From assembly GCA_036388855.1 (NCBI GenBank), contig DASVRA010000010.1, positions 95,903 to 159,902 of the forward strand: a stretch of 64,000 bases of DNA. Reading direction: 5' to 3'. Below are positions 27,070 to 34,833 of this stretch, piece by piece. Each line of letters starts with the position of its first letter. Positions within the stretch are counted from its first letter, which is position 1. A model generated the notes under the pieces. That model was not told where the DNA came from, did not search any database, and saw only the letters and a program-made list of their open reading frames with translations. This stretch comes from DASVRA01 sp036388855 (GTDB taxonomy: Bacteria > Pseudomonadota > Alphaproteobacteria > Caulobacterales > Caulobacteraceae). The position numbers and the translations under genes are program-made.

Positions 27070-27867
27070 ATGGACGAGCCGCACCCGATCTTCCGCCTGC
27101 TCCAGGTCATGGCGCGGCTGCGCGACCCTCATGGCGGCTGCCCCTGGGACCTTGAGCAGGACTTCGCCTCCATCGCCCCCTACACCATCGAGGAGGCCTA
27201 CGAGGTCGCCGACGCGATCCAGCGGGGTGATCTCGGCGACCTGAAGGAGGAGCTGGGGGACCTGCTGCTCCAGGTGGTCTACCACGCTCGCATGGCCGAG
27301 GAGGCCGGCGCCTTCGCCTTCCGCGACGTTGCGGAGGCCATCGCGGAGAAGATGGTGCGCCGCCACCCTCACGTGTTCGGCGAGGACGTGGTGGAGACCG
27401 CCGCGCATCAGACCAGCCGCTGGGAAGCGATCAAGGCGGCCGAGCGGGCGGGCAAGGCGAAGGCGGCGGAGAGCGTGCTGGATGGGATTCCGGTCGGGCT
27501 CCCCGCCCTCACCCGCGCAATGAAGCTGACCGGGCGAGCGGCGCGGGTCGGGTTCGACTGGCCCTCCCCTGCCGAGGTGATCGACAAGCTGAAGGAGGAG
27601 ACGGCGGAGCTGGAGGCGGAGATCGCCGCGGGTGATCAGGCGAAGGCGCGGGAGGAGATCGGGGATTTGCTGTTCGTGGTGGCCAACCTGGCGCGCAAGC
27701 TCGGGGTCGAGCCGGAGGACGCGCTGCGCTCCGCCAACGCCAAGTTCGTCAGGCGGTTCAGCCATATAGAGGCGCGGCTTGCGGAGGACGGCCGAAAGCC
27801 GAACGACAGTGACCTCGCCGAGATGGACGCGCTCTGGGACGAGGCGAAGGCGGTGGAGCGGGGCTGA
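27070..27867 (+). CDS. mazG: Nucleoside triphosphate pyrophosphohydrolase MazG
   Basis: MazG removes non-canonical NTPs. It has two MazG domains over 265 residues. The first has CPWDLEQDFASIAPYTIEEA, EELGDLLLQVVYHA and KMVRRHPHVFG. The second has EEIGDLLFVVANLARKLG. The EExxE/ExxD metal-binding pattern is complete in both. The length and signatures match the housekeeping alphaproteobacterial enzyme. Confidence 0.95.
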   Translation: MDEPHPIFRLLQVMARLRDPHGGCPWDLEQDFASIAPYTIEEAYEVADAIQRGDLGDLKEELGDLLLQVVYHARMAEEAGAFAFRDVAEAIAEKMVRRHPHVFGEDVVETAAHQTSRWEAIKAAERAGKAKAAESVLDGIPVGLPALTRAMKLTGRAARVGFDWPSPAEVIDKLKEETAELEAEIAAGDQAKAREEIGDLLFVVANLARKLGVEPEDALRSANAKFVRRFSHIEARLAEDGRKPNDSDLAEMDALWDEAKAVERG

Positions 27868-27945
27868 AGCCCCCTGCCCTGCCCCTTGCTTGTCAGCGGC
27901 GGAGGCGGCGGCTACGCCAGGGGCTTCCCTGCGCCCGGAGACTCC

Positions 27946-29478
27946 ATGCGGCACATCCTCGAAGAGCTGGACAAGCGCAGGGGGCGGGCAAGGCTCGGGG
28001 GCGGACAGCGGCGGATCGAGGCGCAGCACGCCAAGGGCAAGCTGACCGCGCGGGAGCGGATCGACCTGCTGCTCGACGAGGGCTCGTTCGAGGAATTCGA
28101 CATGTTCGTCGAGCATCGGGCGACCGAGTTCGGCATGGACAAGCAGAAGATCCCCGGCGACGGGGTGGTCACCGGCTGGGGCACGGTGAGCGGGCGCACC
28201 GTCTTCGTCTTCTCCAAGGATTTCACCGTCTTCGGCGGCTCTCTCAGCGGGGCGCACGCGCGCAAGATCGTCAAGATCCAGGAGCAGGCGATGAAGGTCG
28301 GGGCGCCGATCATCGGCATCTTCGACGCCGGCGGCGCGCGCATCCAGGAGGGCGTGGAGAGCCTGGCCGGCTACGCCGACATCTTCCTGCAGAACGTGCT
28401 GGCCTCGGGCGTGATCCCGCAGATCAGCGTTATCATGGGGCCGTGCGCGGGGGGCGACGTCTATTCGCCGGCGATGACCGACTTCATCTTCATGGTGAAG
28501 GACACCTCCTACATGTACGTGACCGGGCCCGACGTGGTGAAGACGGTCACCAACGAGACGGTCAGCCACGAGGACCTGGGCGGAGCCCGCGTCCACGCCA
28601 CCAAGTCGGGCGTGGCCGACGGCGCCTTCGACAACGACCTGGAGGCGCTGAGCCAGGTGCGCCGGCTGGTCGATTTCCTGCCCGGCTGCAACAAGGACTC
28701 CCCGCCCTCGCGCCAGCCGTTCGACGAGCCGGACCGGCGGGAGCCCTCGCTCGACACCTTGGTCCCGGCCGACCCGAACAAGCCCTACGACATCAAGGAG
28801 CTGATCCTCAAGGTCGTGGACGAGGCGGATTTCTTCGAGATTTCCGAAGGCTACGCCAAGAACATCGTCACCGGGTTCGGGCGCATGGACGGGGCGACGG
28901 TGGGGGTGGTGGCCAACCAGCCGCTGGCGCTGGCGGGCGTGCTCGACATCGACGCGGCGCGCAAGGGGGCGCGGTTCGTGCGCTTCTGCGACGCCTTCAA
29001 CATCCCGCTGGTCACCTTCGTGGACGTGCCGGGGTTCATGCCGGGCACGCGGCAGGAGTACGGGGGCTTGATCAAGCACGGGGCCAAGCTGCTGTTCGCC
29101 TATGCCGAGGCGACTGTGCCCAAGGTCACCTGCATCACCCGCAAGGCCTACGGCGGCGCCTACGACGTGATGAGCTCCAAGCACCTTAGGGGCGACGTCA
29201 ACTACGCCTGGCCCACCGCCGAGATCGCGGTGATGGGCGCCAAGGGGGCGGTGGAGATCATCTTCCGCGCCGAGGCCAAGGACCCGGAGGCGCTGGCGGC
29301 GCGGGAGGCGGAGTATAAGGCGAGGTTCGCCAACCCATTCGTGGCGGCGTCGCTGGGCTACATTGACGACGTGATCATGCCGCGGGAGACGCGGAAGCGG
29401 GTGGTGCAGGCGTTGGGGCGGCTAAAGAGCAAGCGGTTGAGCAATCCGTGGAAGAAGCACGATAATATACCGTTGTGA
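27946..29478 (+). CDS. pccB: Propionyl-CoA carboxylase beta chain (carboxyltransferase)
   Basis: This carboxyltransferase moves CO2 from biotin to propionyl-CoA, or to acetyl-CoA in broad-specificity forms. The N-terminal half has KLTARERIDLLLDEGSFEE and GGARIQEGVESLAGY. The C-terminal half has VDVPGFMPGTRQEYGGLIKH and AYGGAYDVMSSKHLRGD, full-length for PccB. The ATG at 27946 has GGAG upstream; a longer reading from 27886 adds 20 residues without homology. The biotin subunit (pccA) is not in the window. Confidence 0.94.
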   Translation: MRHILEELDKRRGRARLGGGQRRIEAQHAKGKLTARERIDLLLDEGSFEEFDMFVEHRATEFGMDKQKIPGDGVVTGWGTVSGRTVFVFSKDFTVFGGSLSGAHARKIVKIQEQAMKVGAPIIGIFDAGGARIQEGVESLAGYADIFLQNVLASGVIPQISVIMGPCAGGDVYSPAMTDFIFMVKDTSYMYVTGPDVVKTVTNETVSHEDLGGARVHATKSGVADGAFDNDLEALSQVRRLVDFLPGCNKDSPPSRQPFDEPDRREPSLDTLVPADPNKPYDIKELILKVVDEADFFEISEGYAKNIVTGFGRMDGATVGVVANQPLALAGVLDIDAARKGARFVRFCDAFNIPLVTFVDVPGFMPGTRQEYGGLIKHGAKLLFAYAEATVPKVTCITRKAYGGAYDVMSSKHLRGDVNYAWPTAEIAVMGAKGAVEIIFRAEAKDPEALAAREAEYKARFANPFVAASLGYIDDVIMPRETRKRVVQALGRLKSKRLSNPWKKHDNIPL

Positions 29479-29606
29479 CCCGCCGTGCGCCCCGATCTGA
29501 GCGGTTCTTCCCAGTCAGGCCAAGGAGGCCAACGCGGCCATTCCATTCTGGGGTCAGTTGCTCATAACTCTGCGGTTGCGCTTCGGGGATTGGCTGGAAG
29601 GAAGAG

Positions 29607-29876
29607 ATGGAGATATTAATTCTAGCGATCTTGATCGGGCTGATCCCAGCTGCGATCGCCCAGAGCAAAGGGCACAGCTTCTTCCTTTGGTGGCTATTTG
29701 GCGCCGCACTGTGGATCGTCGCGATGCCTTGTGCGCTGCTTCTTAAGACGAATAGAGAAACTCTTGAGAAAAAGCAAATGCAGTCTGGATCAATTAAATG
29801 TCCTCACTGCGCAGAATTGATCAAATCAGAGGCAAGAGTTTGTCGCTACTGTGGCCGAGACGTAATAACAAGCTGA
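29607..29876 (+). CDS. Small membrane protein with C-terminal zinc ribbon
   Basis: The 89-residue product has two hydrophobic segments (about residues 2-19 and 24-48) and a treble-clef/zinc-ribbon tail CPHCAELIKSEARVCRYCG (two CxxC pairs). Base composition is clearly poorer in G+C than the flanking pccB, which suggests acquisition. A GGAAGAG site precedes the ATG. Proteins of this shape are widespread but unassigned. The next small membrane gene is 13 bases downstream. Confidence 0.72.
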   Translation: MEILILAILIGLIPAAIAQSKGHSFFLWWLFGAALWIVAMPCALLLKTNRETLEKKQMQSGSIKCPHCAELIKSEARVCRYCGRDVITS

Positions 29877-29889
29877 AAGGAGTGAGGTA

Positions 29890-30090
29890 ATGTTTGTAAA
29901 ACTTTGCTGGGTTGTGACCGCAGTCGCAAGCGCGATTGGGCTACTCATTCTCTTCTCCGCGCTGGGCAACTCAAACAGCGCGCCACAGCAGGCAGCCGGT
30001 GCCGGAATGGCGATCGCATGCGCTGCAATTCCCTATATCTTTACGCGGTGCATGGAAGGCATCCTTCGAAAGGACCGGCAGATACCATAG
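29890..30090 (+). CDS. Small two-helix membrane protein
   Basis: The 66-residue product has two hydrophobic helices (about residues 4-24 and 38-55) and no recognisable motif. AAGGAGTG precedes the ATG. It sits directly behind the zinc-ribbon membrane protein and shares its lower G+C, so the pair was probably acquired or kept together. The function is unknown. Confidence 0.62.
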   Translation: MFVKLCWVVTAVASAIGLLILFSALGNSNSAPQQAAGAGMAIACAAIPYIFTRCMEGILRKDRQIP

Positions 30091-30286
30091 TCGAGACCTT
30101 CTCCCTCTCGTGCGGGAAAAGCGGGCAATGCCGGGACAGCATACCGATAATCGCACGCTGGCATTAAACCTCGCCAGCAACCTGATCACCGCAAGTTCCT
30201 CCCGCTTCGCGCTAGCATGCGGGAGATGTCGTGGGCAGTCGAGAGGTTGATCCAGGACTGCGCCGTCGTGCCGAACACGCGCGCGT

Positions 30287-30416
30287 TCCCTCTCCCAGCG
30301 GGAGAGGGAGGGTGAGGGATCACGGCGGTTGGGTAGGCCGCGGGCGCCTTAACCCCTTATCCTCGCACGCCGCTTCGCGGCGCGGGCTCCTCCTTCTCCC
30401 CATGGGAGAAGGAGGA
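30287..30416. repeat. Two short perfect palindromes in a gene-free gap
   Basis: The stretch 30091-30862 (about 770 bases) contains no convincing gene. In it, TCCCTCTCCC at 30287-30296 is inverted at 30300-30309 around a 3-base loop. TCCTCCTTCTCCC at 30388-30400 is inverted at 30404-30416 around CAT. Such CTCTCCC/GGGAGAG palindromes are common REP-like intergenic elements in high-GC proteobacteria. Neither has a T-run, so they are not classic terminators. The rest of the gap is the composite repeat plus unremarkable sequence. Confidence 0.7.
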
Positions 30417-30430
30417 CGGAGGCGGGCGCG

Positions 30431-30655
30431 CGTGCACTTCGTGCAGTTTCCGGATGGGGCCGGCGAAACTGCACCCCTGAGGCCGACGTGCCTTTCGTGC
30501 ACTTCGGCAGGTGCGGTGGTGGAATCCACACCTCTGGAAGGCGTGCACTTCGTGCACTTGGGACTCGAAAAGGGAGTCCGGTGAGTCCGGTGAGTCCGGT
30601 CAACGGGTTGGAGCCAGCCTGGGCGGCGTGGGCTCGGGTGGACTTGTCAAAGACC
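30431..30655 (-). repeat. Composite intergenic repeat, copy 2 (inverted relative to copy 1)
   Basis: Read on the minus strand, this copy starts with GGTCTTTGACA (30655-30645) and CGCCGCCCAGGC (30628-30617). Three perfect tandem ACCGGACTC units (30600-30574) follow, then CCCTTTT, then GTGCACGAAGTGCAC (30557-30543) and two degenerate GTGCAC palindromes (30502-30488, 30445-30432). The order of blocks is the same as at 20887-21156, though spacer lengths differ. Conservation of order with variable spacers argues for a defined element, not chance. Confidence 0.72.
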
Positions 30656-30862
30656 GCAACGATGGGAGCATAGGCGCGGCGTCACGTGGGTTGGGTTCCA
30701 GGGGGCGCGAATGGCGGCGGGTGGGGCCGGAAGGACACAGGTGGGAAGGGGGCTCGATCTCGGGCGCTGCTGGAGAGCGAGCAGAGCCGCTCCGTCGGCT
30801 GGGTGTGCGGCCAGGAGCGGCGTGAGTATTGACCGGGGCGGCGGGGCTGTCAGGGTGGGCGC

Positions 30863-31309
30863 ATGAAAACCGCCGCTATCGCCGTGTTCGCCGTCTTCGC
30901 CTTGGCCTCCGCCGCGAGCGCCGAGGAGGAGAACCATCGCAGGCCCGCGCCTCCGCCGGGCGCGGTGACGGCGGTGGAGGACGATTCCCCGGGGCATCTG
31001 TTCGCGGCCTGCCTCGCCGAAGCGGCGGGGGCGAGGCGATATGACCGCTTTGGGGAGCGGTACCTGCGCTTCACCTGCAGGGGAGAGACGGCGCGGACCT
31101 TCTACTTTGCGCTGGCCGACTATGTGGCGGAGGAGAAGACCGAGGCGCGGGCGGGGACGCGCACGCTGCGGTTCACCGAGCCCGGCAAGGGGGGGGCCGA
31201 GGAGCGCGATCTCTGCTGGTACGACTCCGTGGCGGACCGCGACGCGTTCGGGTGCCGGCTGATCCTGCCCGCGGGACGGTTCCTGAACGAGTCGATGCTG
31301 GGCGATTGA
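30863..31309 (+). CDS. Secreted protein of unknown function
   Basis: The 148-residue product has a signal peptide ending near residue 20 (AVFALASAASA). The mature region contains four cysteines and the stretch YLRFTCRGETARTFYFALAD. I do not recognise the family. It lies downstream of the repeat-rich gap and is convergent with phhA, the two stops being only 6 bases apart. Confidence 0.7.
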   Translation: MKTAAIAVFAVFALASAASAEEENHRRPAPPPGAVTAVEDDSPGHLFAACLAEAAGARRYDRFGERYLRFTCRGETARTFYFALADYVAEEKTEARAGTRTLRFTEPGKGGAEERDLCWYDSVADRDAFGCRLILPAGRFLNESMLGD

Positions 31310-31315
31310 GGCGGG

Positions 31316-32092
31316 TCAGGCGCGGAAGCCTTCGTCGGCCAGGGCGAGCAGGGCCTCGAAGGACTCGATGACGAAGTAGAGCGGCTGCATGACGTCGGTA
31401 CGGAAGGGCGTGGCCGTGACTTCGGCGAGGCCGAAGGGACGGCGCTCCACGTCCGACGATTCGAGCGCGTGGACGCACTCGGCCGGGGAGGAAGCGAGGC
31501 CGGCGCCGTAGAGGCTCGGGCCGGCCGGGCCCTGGAGAAGGCCGAACTCGACGGTGAACCAGTAGAGGCGGGCCAGGGGCTCCAGGGCGCCGGTTTCGGC
31601 GGCGCGCACGCCCGCTTCGCCGTAGGCCTGCATGAAATCGGCGAAGGCGGGGTCGGTGAGCATGGGCACGTGGCCGAAGACGTCGTGAAAGACGTCGGGG
31701 GCCTCGATGTAGTCGAGCTGGTGGGGCGGGCGGATGAAGCGGCCGGCGGGGAACTGCCGCCTGGCCAGGAGCTGGACGAACACCTCGTCGGGGACCAGGC
31801 CCTCGACCGGAACGATGCGCCAGCCGGTCAGGGCCTCCAGGCGGTCGCTCAACGCTACGAAATCGGGGATGCCGTCGCCGCGTAGGTCGAGCGCGTGCAG
31901 GCCGTCAAGGAAGGCGCCGCAGGCGCGGCCCTGGAGGCGCTCGGTCTGGCGGTCGACCAGGGTGAGCCAGGTGGCGTGCTCGGCGGGGCTGTAGCTGTCC
32001 CAGCGTTGGGGAACGAGCCAGTCGGCGGCGCGCGCGGGCGCGGGTGCCGCGACGGCGGGGGTGAAGAGCGAGGGTTCGATAAAGCCGTCCAT
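31316..32092 (-). CDS. phhA: Phenylalanine 4-monooxygenase
   Basis: PhhA converts phenylalanine to tyrosine using pterin, iron and oxygen. The iron ligands are visible: His136 and His141 in FHDVFGHVPMLTDP and Glu182 in LYWFTVEFGLLQ. PHQLDYIEAPDVF and LYGAGLASSP complete the signature. The 258 residues match the single-domain bacterial enzyme. GGAGAG precedes the ATG. Only about 30 bases separate the start from an intrinsic-terminator hairpin, which is preceded by a tyrosine-rich small ORF. This suggests control by attenuation. No pterin carbinolamine dehydratase (phhB) is adjacent. Confidence 0.95.
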   Translation of the reverse strand: MDGFIEPSLFTPAVAAPAPARAADWLVPQRWDSYSPAEHATWLTLVDRQTERLQGRACGAFLDGLHALDLRGDGIPDFVALSDRLEALTGWRIVPVEGLVPDEVFVQLLARRQFPAGRFIRPPHQLDYIEAPDVFHDVFGHVPMLTDPAFADFMQAYGEAGVRAAETGALEPLARLYWFTVEFGLLQGPAGPSLYGAGLASSPAECVHALESSDVERRPFGLAEVTATPFRTDVMQPLYFVIESFEALLALADEGFRA

Positions 32093-32120
32093 TGGGGTCT
32101 CTCCGGGGTGGAGCGCAGAC

Positions 32121-32154
32121 GTGAAAAACCCCGCTGCCTGTTGGGAGCGGGGTT
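32121..32154 (-). terminator. Intrinsic terminator or attenuator in the phhA leader
   Basis: On the minus strand AACCCCGCT (32154-32146) pairs perfectly with AGCGGGGTT (32135-32127) around a 10-base loop and runs into TTTTT. It lies 26 bases after the stop of a 43-codon ORF and about 30 bases before the phhA start. Its 5' arm and loop include CCGCTCC (32150-32144), which is also complementary to GGAGCGG at 32206-32200 just after the tyrosine codons. A mutually exclusive antiterminator can therefore be drawn. It could instead be the plain terminator of an independent small gene. Confidence 0.75.
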
Positions 32155-32179
32155 CGGTTGGCCTGCGATCGGGTTGAAG

Positions 32180-32311
32180 TCAGATCGTAGGTGGCCGCGC
32201 CGCTCCGTTGCGCCGGCGATAGTAGGCATACACGTAGACGGGCGCGCGCGGAGCCGGCGGGGCGATCAGCTCCGCCAGGGCCTGCAACAGATTGCGCATG
32301 AAGCGCGCCAT
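32180..32311 (-). CDS. Tyrosine-rich 43-residue ORF, possible phhA leader peptide
   Basis: The ORF opens with ATG at 32311 behind GAAGGACGG and ends with TGA at 32180-32182. Four of residues 26-31 are tyrosine (VYVYAYY), immediately followed by RRR. Its stop lies 26 bases before the terminator hairpin and about 90 bases before phhA, whose enzyme makes tyrosine. The arrangement is that of an amino-acid leader peptide. The codon context permits the usual switch: a stem at 32218-32214/32202-32198 begins directly after Tyr31. Against this, 43 residues is long for a leader and 12 codons follow the Tyr cluster, so it could be an ordinary small protein. Confidence 0.55.
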   Translation of the reverse strand: MARFMRNLLQALAELIAPPAPRAPVYVYAYYRRRNGAARPPTI

Positions 32312-32355
32312 CACGTCCGTCCTTCGCTCAGGCCCGCATCAGAGCAGAGCCGGTT

Positions 32356-32374
32356 CAAAGCCGCAACGGCTTTG
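32356..32374. terminator. Symmetric hairpin, possible end of the sec operon transcript
   Basis: CAAAGCC at 32356-32362 is inverted as GGCTTTG at 32368-32374 around a 5-base loop. It lies about 75 bases beyond the stop of the NDUFAF6-like gene on the minus strand and upstream of the tyrosine-rich ORF. The T-tract is short, so termination would be weak. If it works, the phhA leader promoter should lie between here and 32311. Confidence 0.35.
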
Positions 32375-32449
32375 TTGGGAAGAGGTTGCCTGGGCGCGGA
32401 TGAACCGAGCCTGAGTTCGGCTTTCAGGTCGACCGGCCGGTCGCCTATT

Positions 32450-33133
32450 TCAGGCCCGCCCCCGCGCGACCGCCCAGGTGATGCGCAGGCGCTTTTCCAG
32501 TTCGGAGGGGCGGCGGCCGGCGGCGTAGGGACGCGCGAGGGCGGCGTGGGCGGCGGCGGGGAAGGCGGCGGCGGGGATGGGAGGCGCCCTCCCCTGCCCC
32601 AGCAGTTGGGCGCGCACGGCGGGCGCCTGGGGCTCGGCGATACGGCCGGCCAACAACAGGCGGGACAGCGCCCAGCGAGCGCCCTGGGCAAGCACTTGAC
32701 CGGCCGGCGCATGGGGCTCCAGCACCCTCGCCGCCAGCGCCGCGGACTCGCCGCCGGTGGAGGCCCCGAGCGCCCTCGCCTCCTCCGCCGTCAGTGGCTT
32801 GCGGTCCAGTTCGCGGTCGCGGGCGTCGAGCATGGACTGGAGCGGGGCGCGCGGGAGGGTATGACGGCGGACGGCGGCGGCGAGGGCCTGGGCGGCGGGA
32901 TGGGCGCGGACGGGGCGGCCCTGGAAGATTTCGTCCAGCACCTCGTGCCAGAAGGCCAGGCGCATCTCGCCGATCAGGGGATTGGTGGAAGCGCGCGGCG
33001 CGCGGGCGAGTTCGTGGTCGAAGGCGTAGAGGGCGAGGACGTCAGCGCGCTTGGCCTGGGCCGCGATGAAACGGCTGGAGAGCCAGCGGTCGGGGTCGAC
33101 CCGGCGGATCAGCGCGTCGAGGTCCTCGTCCAG
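32450..33133 (-). CDS. Squalene/phytoene synthase-fold protein, NDUFAF6-like, apparently starting at CTG
   Basis: The frame encodes LDALIRRVDPDRWLSSRF, ALYAFDHELAR, STNPLIGEMRLAFWHEVLDE and RRHTLPRAPLQSMLDARDRE. This is the helical prenyl-synthase-like family related to complex I assembly factor NDUFAF6. The catalytic aspartate motifs of true synthases are absent. Homology begins before the first ATG (32965) and no ATG, GTG or TTG lies upstream in frame, because a stop occurs inside the preceding gene. CTG at 33133, 4 bases after that gene's stop, is the best start and gives 227 residues. A sequencing or assembly error at the start is the alternative. Confidence 0.65.
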   Translation of the reverse strand: MDEDLDALIRRVDPDRWLSSRFIAAQAKRADVLALYAFDHELARAPRASTNPLIGEMRLAFWHEVLDEIFQGRPVRAHPAAQALAAAVRRHTLPRAPLQSMLDARDRELDRKPLTAEEARALGASTGGESAALAARVLEPHAPAGQVLAQGARWALSRLLLAGRIAEPQAPAVRAQLLGQGRAPPIPAAAFPAAAHAALARPYAAGRRPSELEKRLRITWAVARGRA

Positions 33134-33137
33134 GCGG

Positions 33138-33776
33138 TCAGCCGAACAGGGTCTGGTGCATGGTCATGGCGACCAGCATGGGCAACGACAGCAGGGTGTT
33201 GATGCGGCTGAAGGCCATGGCGGTGCGGGCGGCCTTGGCTTTCGCCGCGTCGTCGGCGGGCTTGAGGCCCAGCGCCAGCTTCTGGTTGGGCCAGATCACG
33301 CCCCAGACGTTGATGAACATGATCAGCGCCAGGTACATGCCCACGCCGAACAGGGTGTACTGGCCGTCGGTCGCCCGGTCGTAGCCGCCATACAGACCGA
33401 AGCTCAGCACCTCGAGCAGGTAGCCGCGCAGCCAGCCGAGGATCACGCCGGCGAGAACGGTGAACAGGGCGGCCCAGCGGAACCAGAACAGGGCGACAGG
33501 CGCGATGTGCTTGGAGACCGCCGGCTTCAGCTCGGCCGGGACGTTGGGCATCACCGGGATCTGGACGAAGTTGAAGTAGTAAAGCAGCCCGATCCAGAGG
33601 ATGCCGAAGAACACGTGGATCCAGCGGAACAGCGCCTGCCAGAAGGCGGAGTCGCCGAAGTCGGCGGGGCTGTGGACCACGTAGGCCGCAATCATCACGA
33701 TCGCCAGCAGCACGCTGAGGATCAGGGTGTTTCGGAGACTCGCCAGGATCGCCATGCCGCGCAGCCCTCTTGCCAT
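33138..33776 (-). CDS. PuuD-type (urate hydroxylase N-terminal domain) membrane protein
   Basis: The 212-residue product has about five transmembrane helices. It contains FRWIHVFFGILWIGLLYYFN, WAALFTVLAGVILGWLRG and FINVWGVIWPNQK. This matches the membrane domain of PuuD urate hydroxylase without the cytochrome c part. Such stand-alone proteins are common in alphaproteobacteria, and their role is not settled. It lies between secF and the NDUFAF6-like gene. An ATG at 33755 is an alternative start. Confidence 0.8.
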   Translation of the reverse strand: MARGLRGMAILASLRNTLILSVLLAIVMIAAYVVHSPADFGDSAFWQALFRWIHVFFGILWIGLLYYFNFVQIPVMPNVPAELKPAVSKHIAPVALFWFRWAALFTVLAGVILGWLRGYLLEVLSFGLYGGYDRATDGQYTLFGVGMYLALIMFINVWGVIWPNQKLALGLKPADDAAKAKAARTAMAFSRINTLLSLPMLVAMTMHQTLFG

Positions 33777-33845
33777 GACTTGCCGCCGGGTGAGGCGGAA
33801 TGACGCGGGTTGTGCGACGGTCGCGCGGCGACTGCAAGGCCCCGC

Positions 33846-34826
33846 TTAGGGGCGCGCGGGCTGCGGCTTGATCACTTCGGCGTCTTCGCCGGGCTTGAGG
33901 CCGCCGAGCAGGAGGACGGGGGCGGCGACGAAGATCGAGGAATAGGTGCCGATGACGATGCCGAAGATCATCGCGATGGAGAAGGAGAACAGCGCCTCGC
34001 CGCCGTAGATGGCCAAGACGATCAGCGCCATCAGGCCGGTGACGCCGGTGACAAGGGTGCGCGAGAGGGTCTCGTTGATCGACAGGTCGATCAGCTCACC
34101 GAGCGGCATGCGCTTGAACTTGCGCCGGTTCTCGCGGATGCGATCGAGCACCACCACGGTGTCGTTCATCGAGTAGCCGATCACCGTCAGGATCGCGGCG
34201 ACCGCGGTCAGGGTGAACTCGATGTTGGTGACCGCGAACAGGCCGAAGGTCAGGATCACGTCGTGGAACAGCGCCGCGACCGCGCCGATGCCGTAGGTCA
34301 GGCCGAAGCGGAACCAGATGTAGAGCAGCATGAAGCCGATCGCGAGCAGCAGCGCGATCACCCCGCCCCGGAACAGCTCGTTCGAGACCTTGGCGCCCAC
34401 GACCTCGGTGCGGGAGAAACGAGTCGGGCCCAGCACCTGGCCCAGCCGTTCCTTCACGGTTGTGACGGTGCGGGCGGAGCTGGCCCCCTGGGGCGTTTCG
34501 AACCGGACCGAGGCGTTGTAGCGACCGGCCTTGTCCTCTTCGGTGCTGAAGGTCTGCACCTGCACGTCGCCGAGCCTGAGGCCGTTGAGCACGCCGCGCA
34601 CCCGGCCGAGATCGACGGGGCGTGGGGCGGTGGACAGCTCCATCACCGTGCCGCCCTTGAAGTCGACGCCGCAGTTGAGGCCGCCGCACAGGGTCTTGGC
34701 CGGGTAGACCGACAGGAACAGCGAGGCCAGCACCGCCAGCAGCGAGAGCACAGCGGCGACCTTGGCAGGGCGGACGAACCGGAAGTTCGTCTTGTCGGGC
34801 AGGTGCTTGATCAGGGGCCAGCGCAT
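33846..34826 (-). CDS. secF: Protein translocase subunit SecF
   Basis: SecF, with SecD, uses the proton gradient to pull exported proteins out of SecYEG. It shows helix 1 near residue 25, the periplasmic GLNCGVDFKGGTVMEL segment, and then five helices. These contain GYSMNDTVVVLDRIREN and NETLSRTLVTGVTGL, both diagnostic. The length of 326 residues is usual. It follows secD with a 7-base gap. Confidence 0.97.
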   Translation of the reverse strand: MRWPLIKHLPDKTNFRFVRPAKVAAVLSLLAVLASLFLSVYPAKTLCGGLNCGVDFKGGTVMELSTAPRPVDLGRVRGVLNGLRLGDVQVQTFSTEEDKAGRYNASVRFETPQGASSARTVTTVKERLGQVLGPTRFSRTEVVGAKVSNELFRGGVIALLLAIGFMLLYIWFRFGLTYGIGAVAALFHDVILTFGLFAVTNIEFTLTAVAAILTVIGYSMNDTVVVLDRIRENRRKFKRMPLGELIDLSINETLSRTLVTGVTGLMALIVLAIYGGEALFSFSIAMIFGIVIGTYSSIFVAAPVLLLGGLKPGEDAEVIKPQPARP

Positions 34827-34833
34827 CAGGGCA

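Noticed and set aside
26731..29184. 817-residue minus-strand open frame opposite the transporter, mazG and pccB
   Set aside because: It spans three recognised genes in antisense and has no domain signature.
30509..30600. Small peptides rich in SGESG or TGLTG encoded by the CACCGGACT repeat
   Set aside because: They are direct translations of the 9-base tandem repeat, with no start context or conservation evident.
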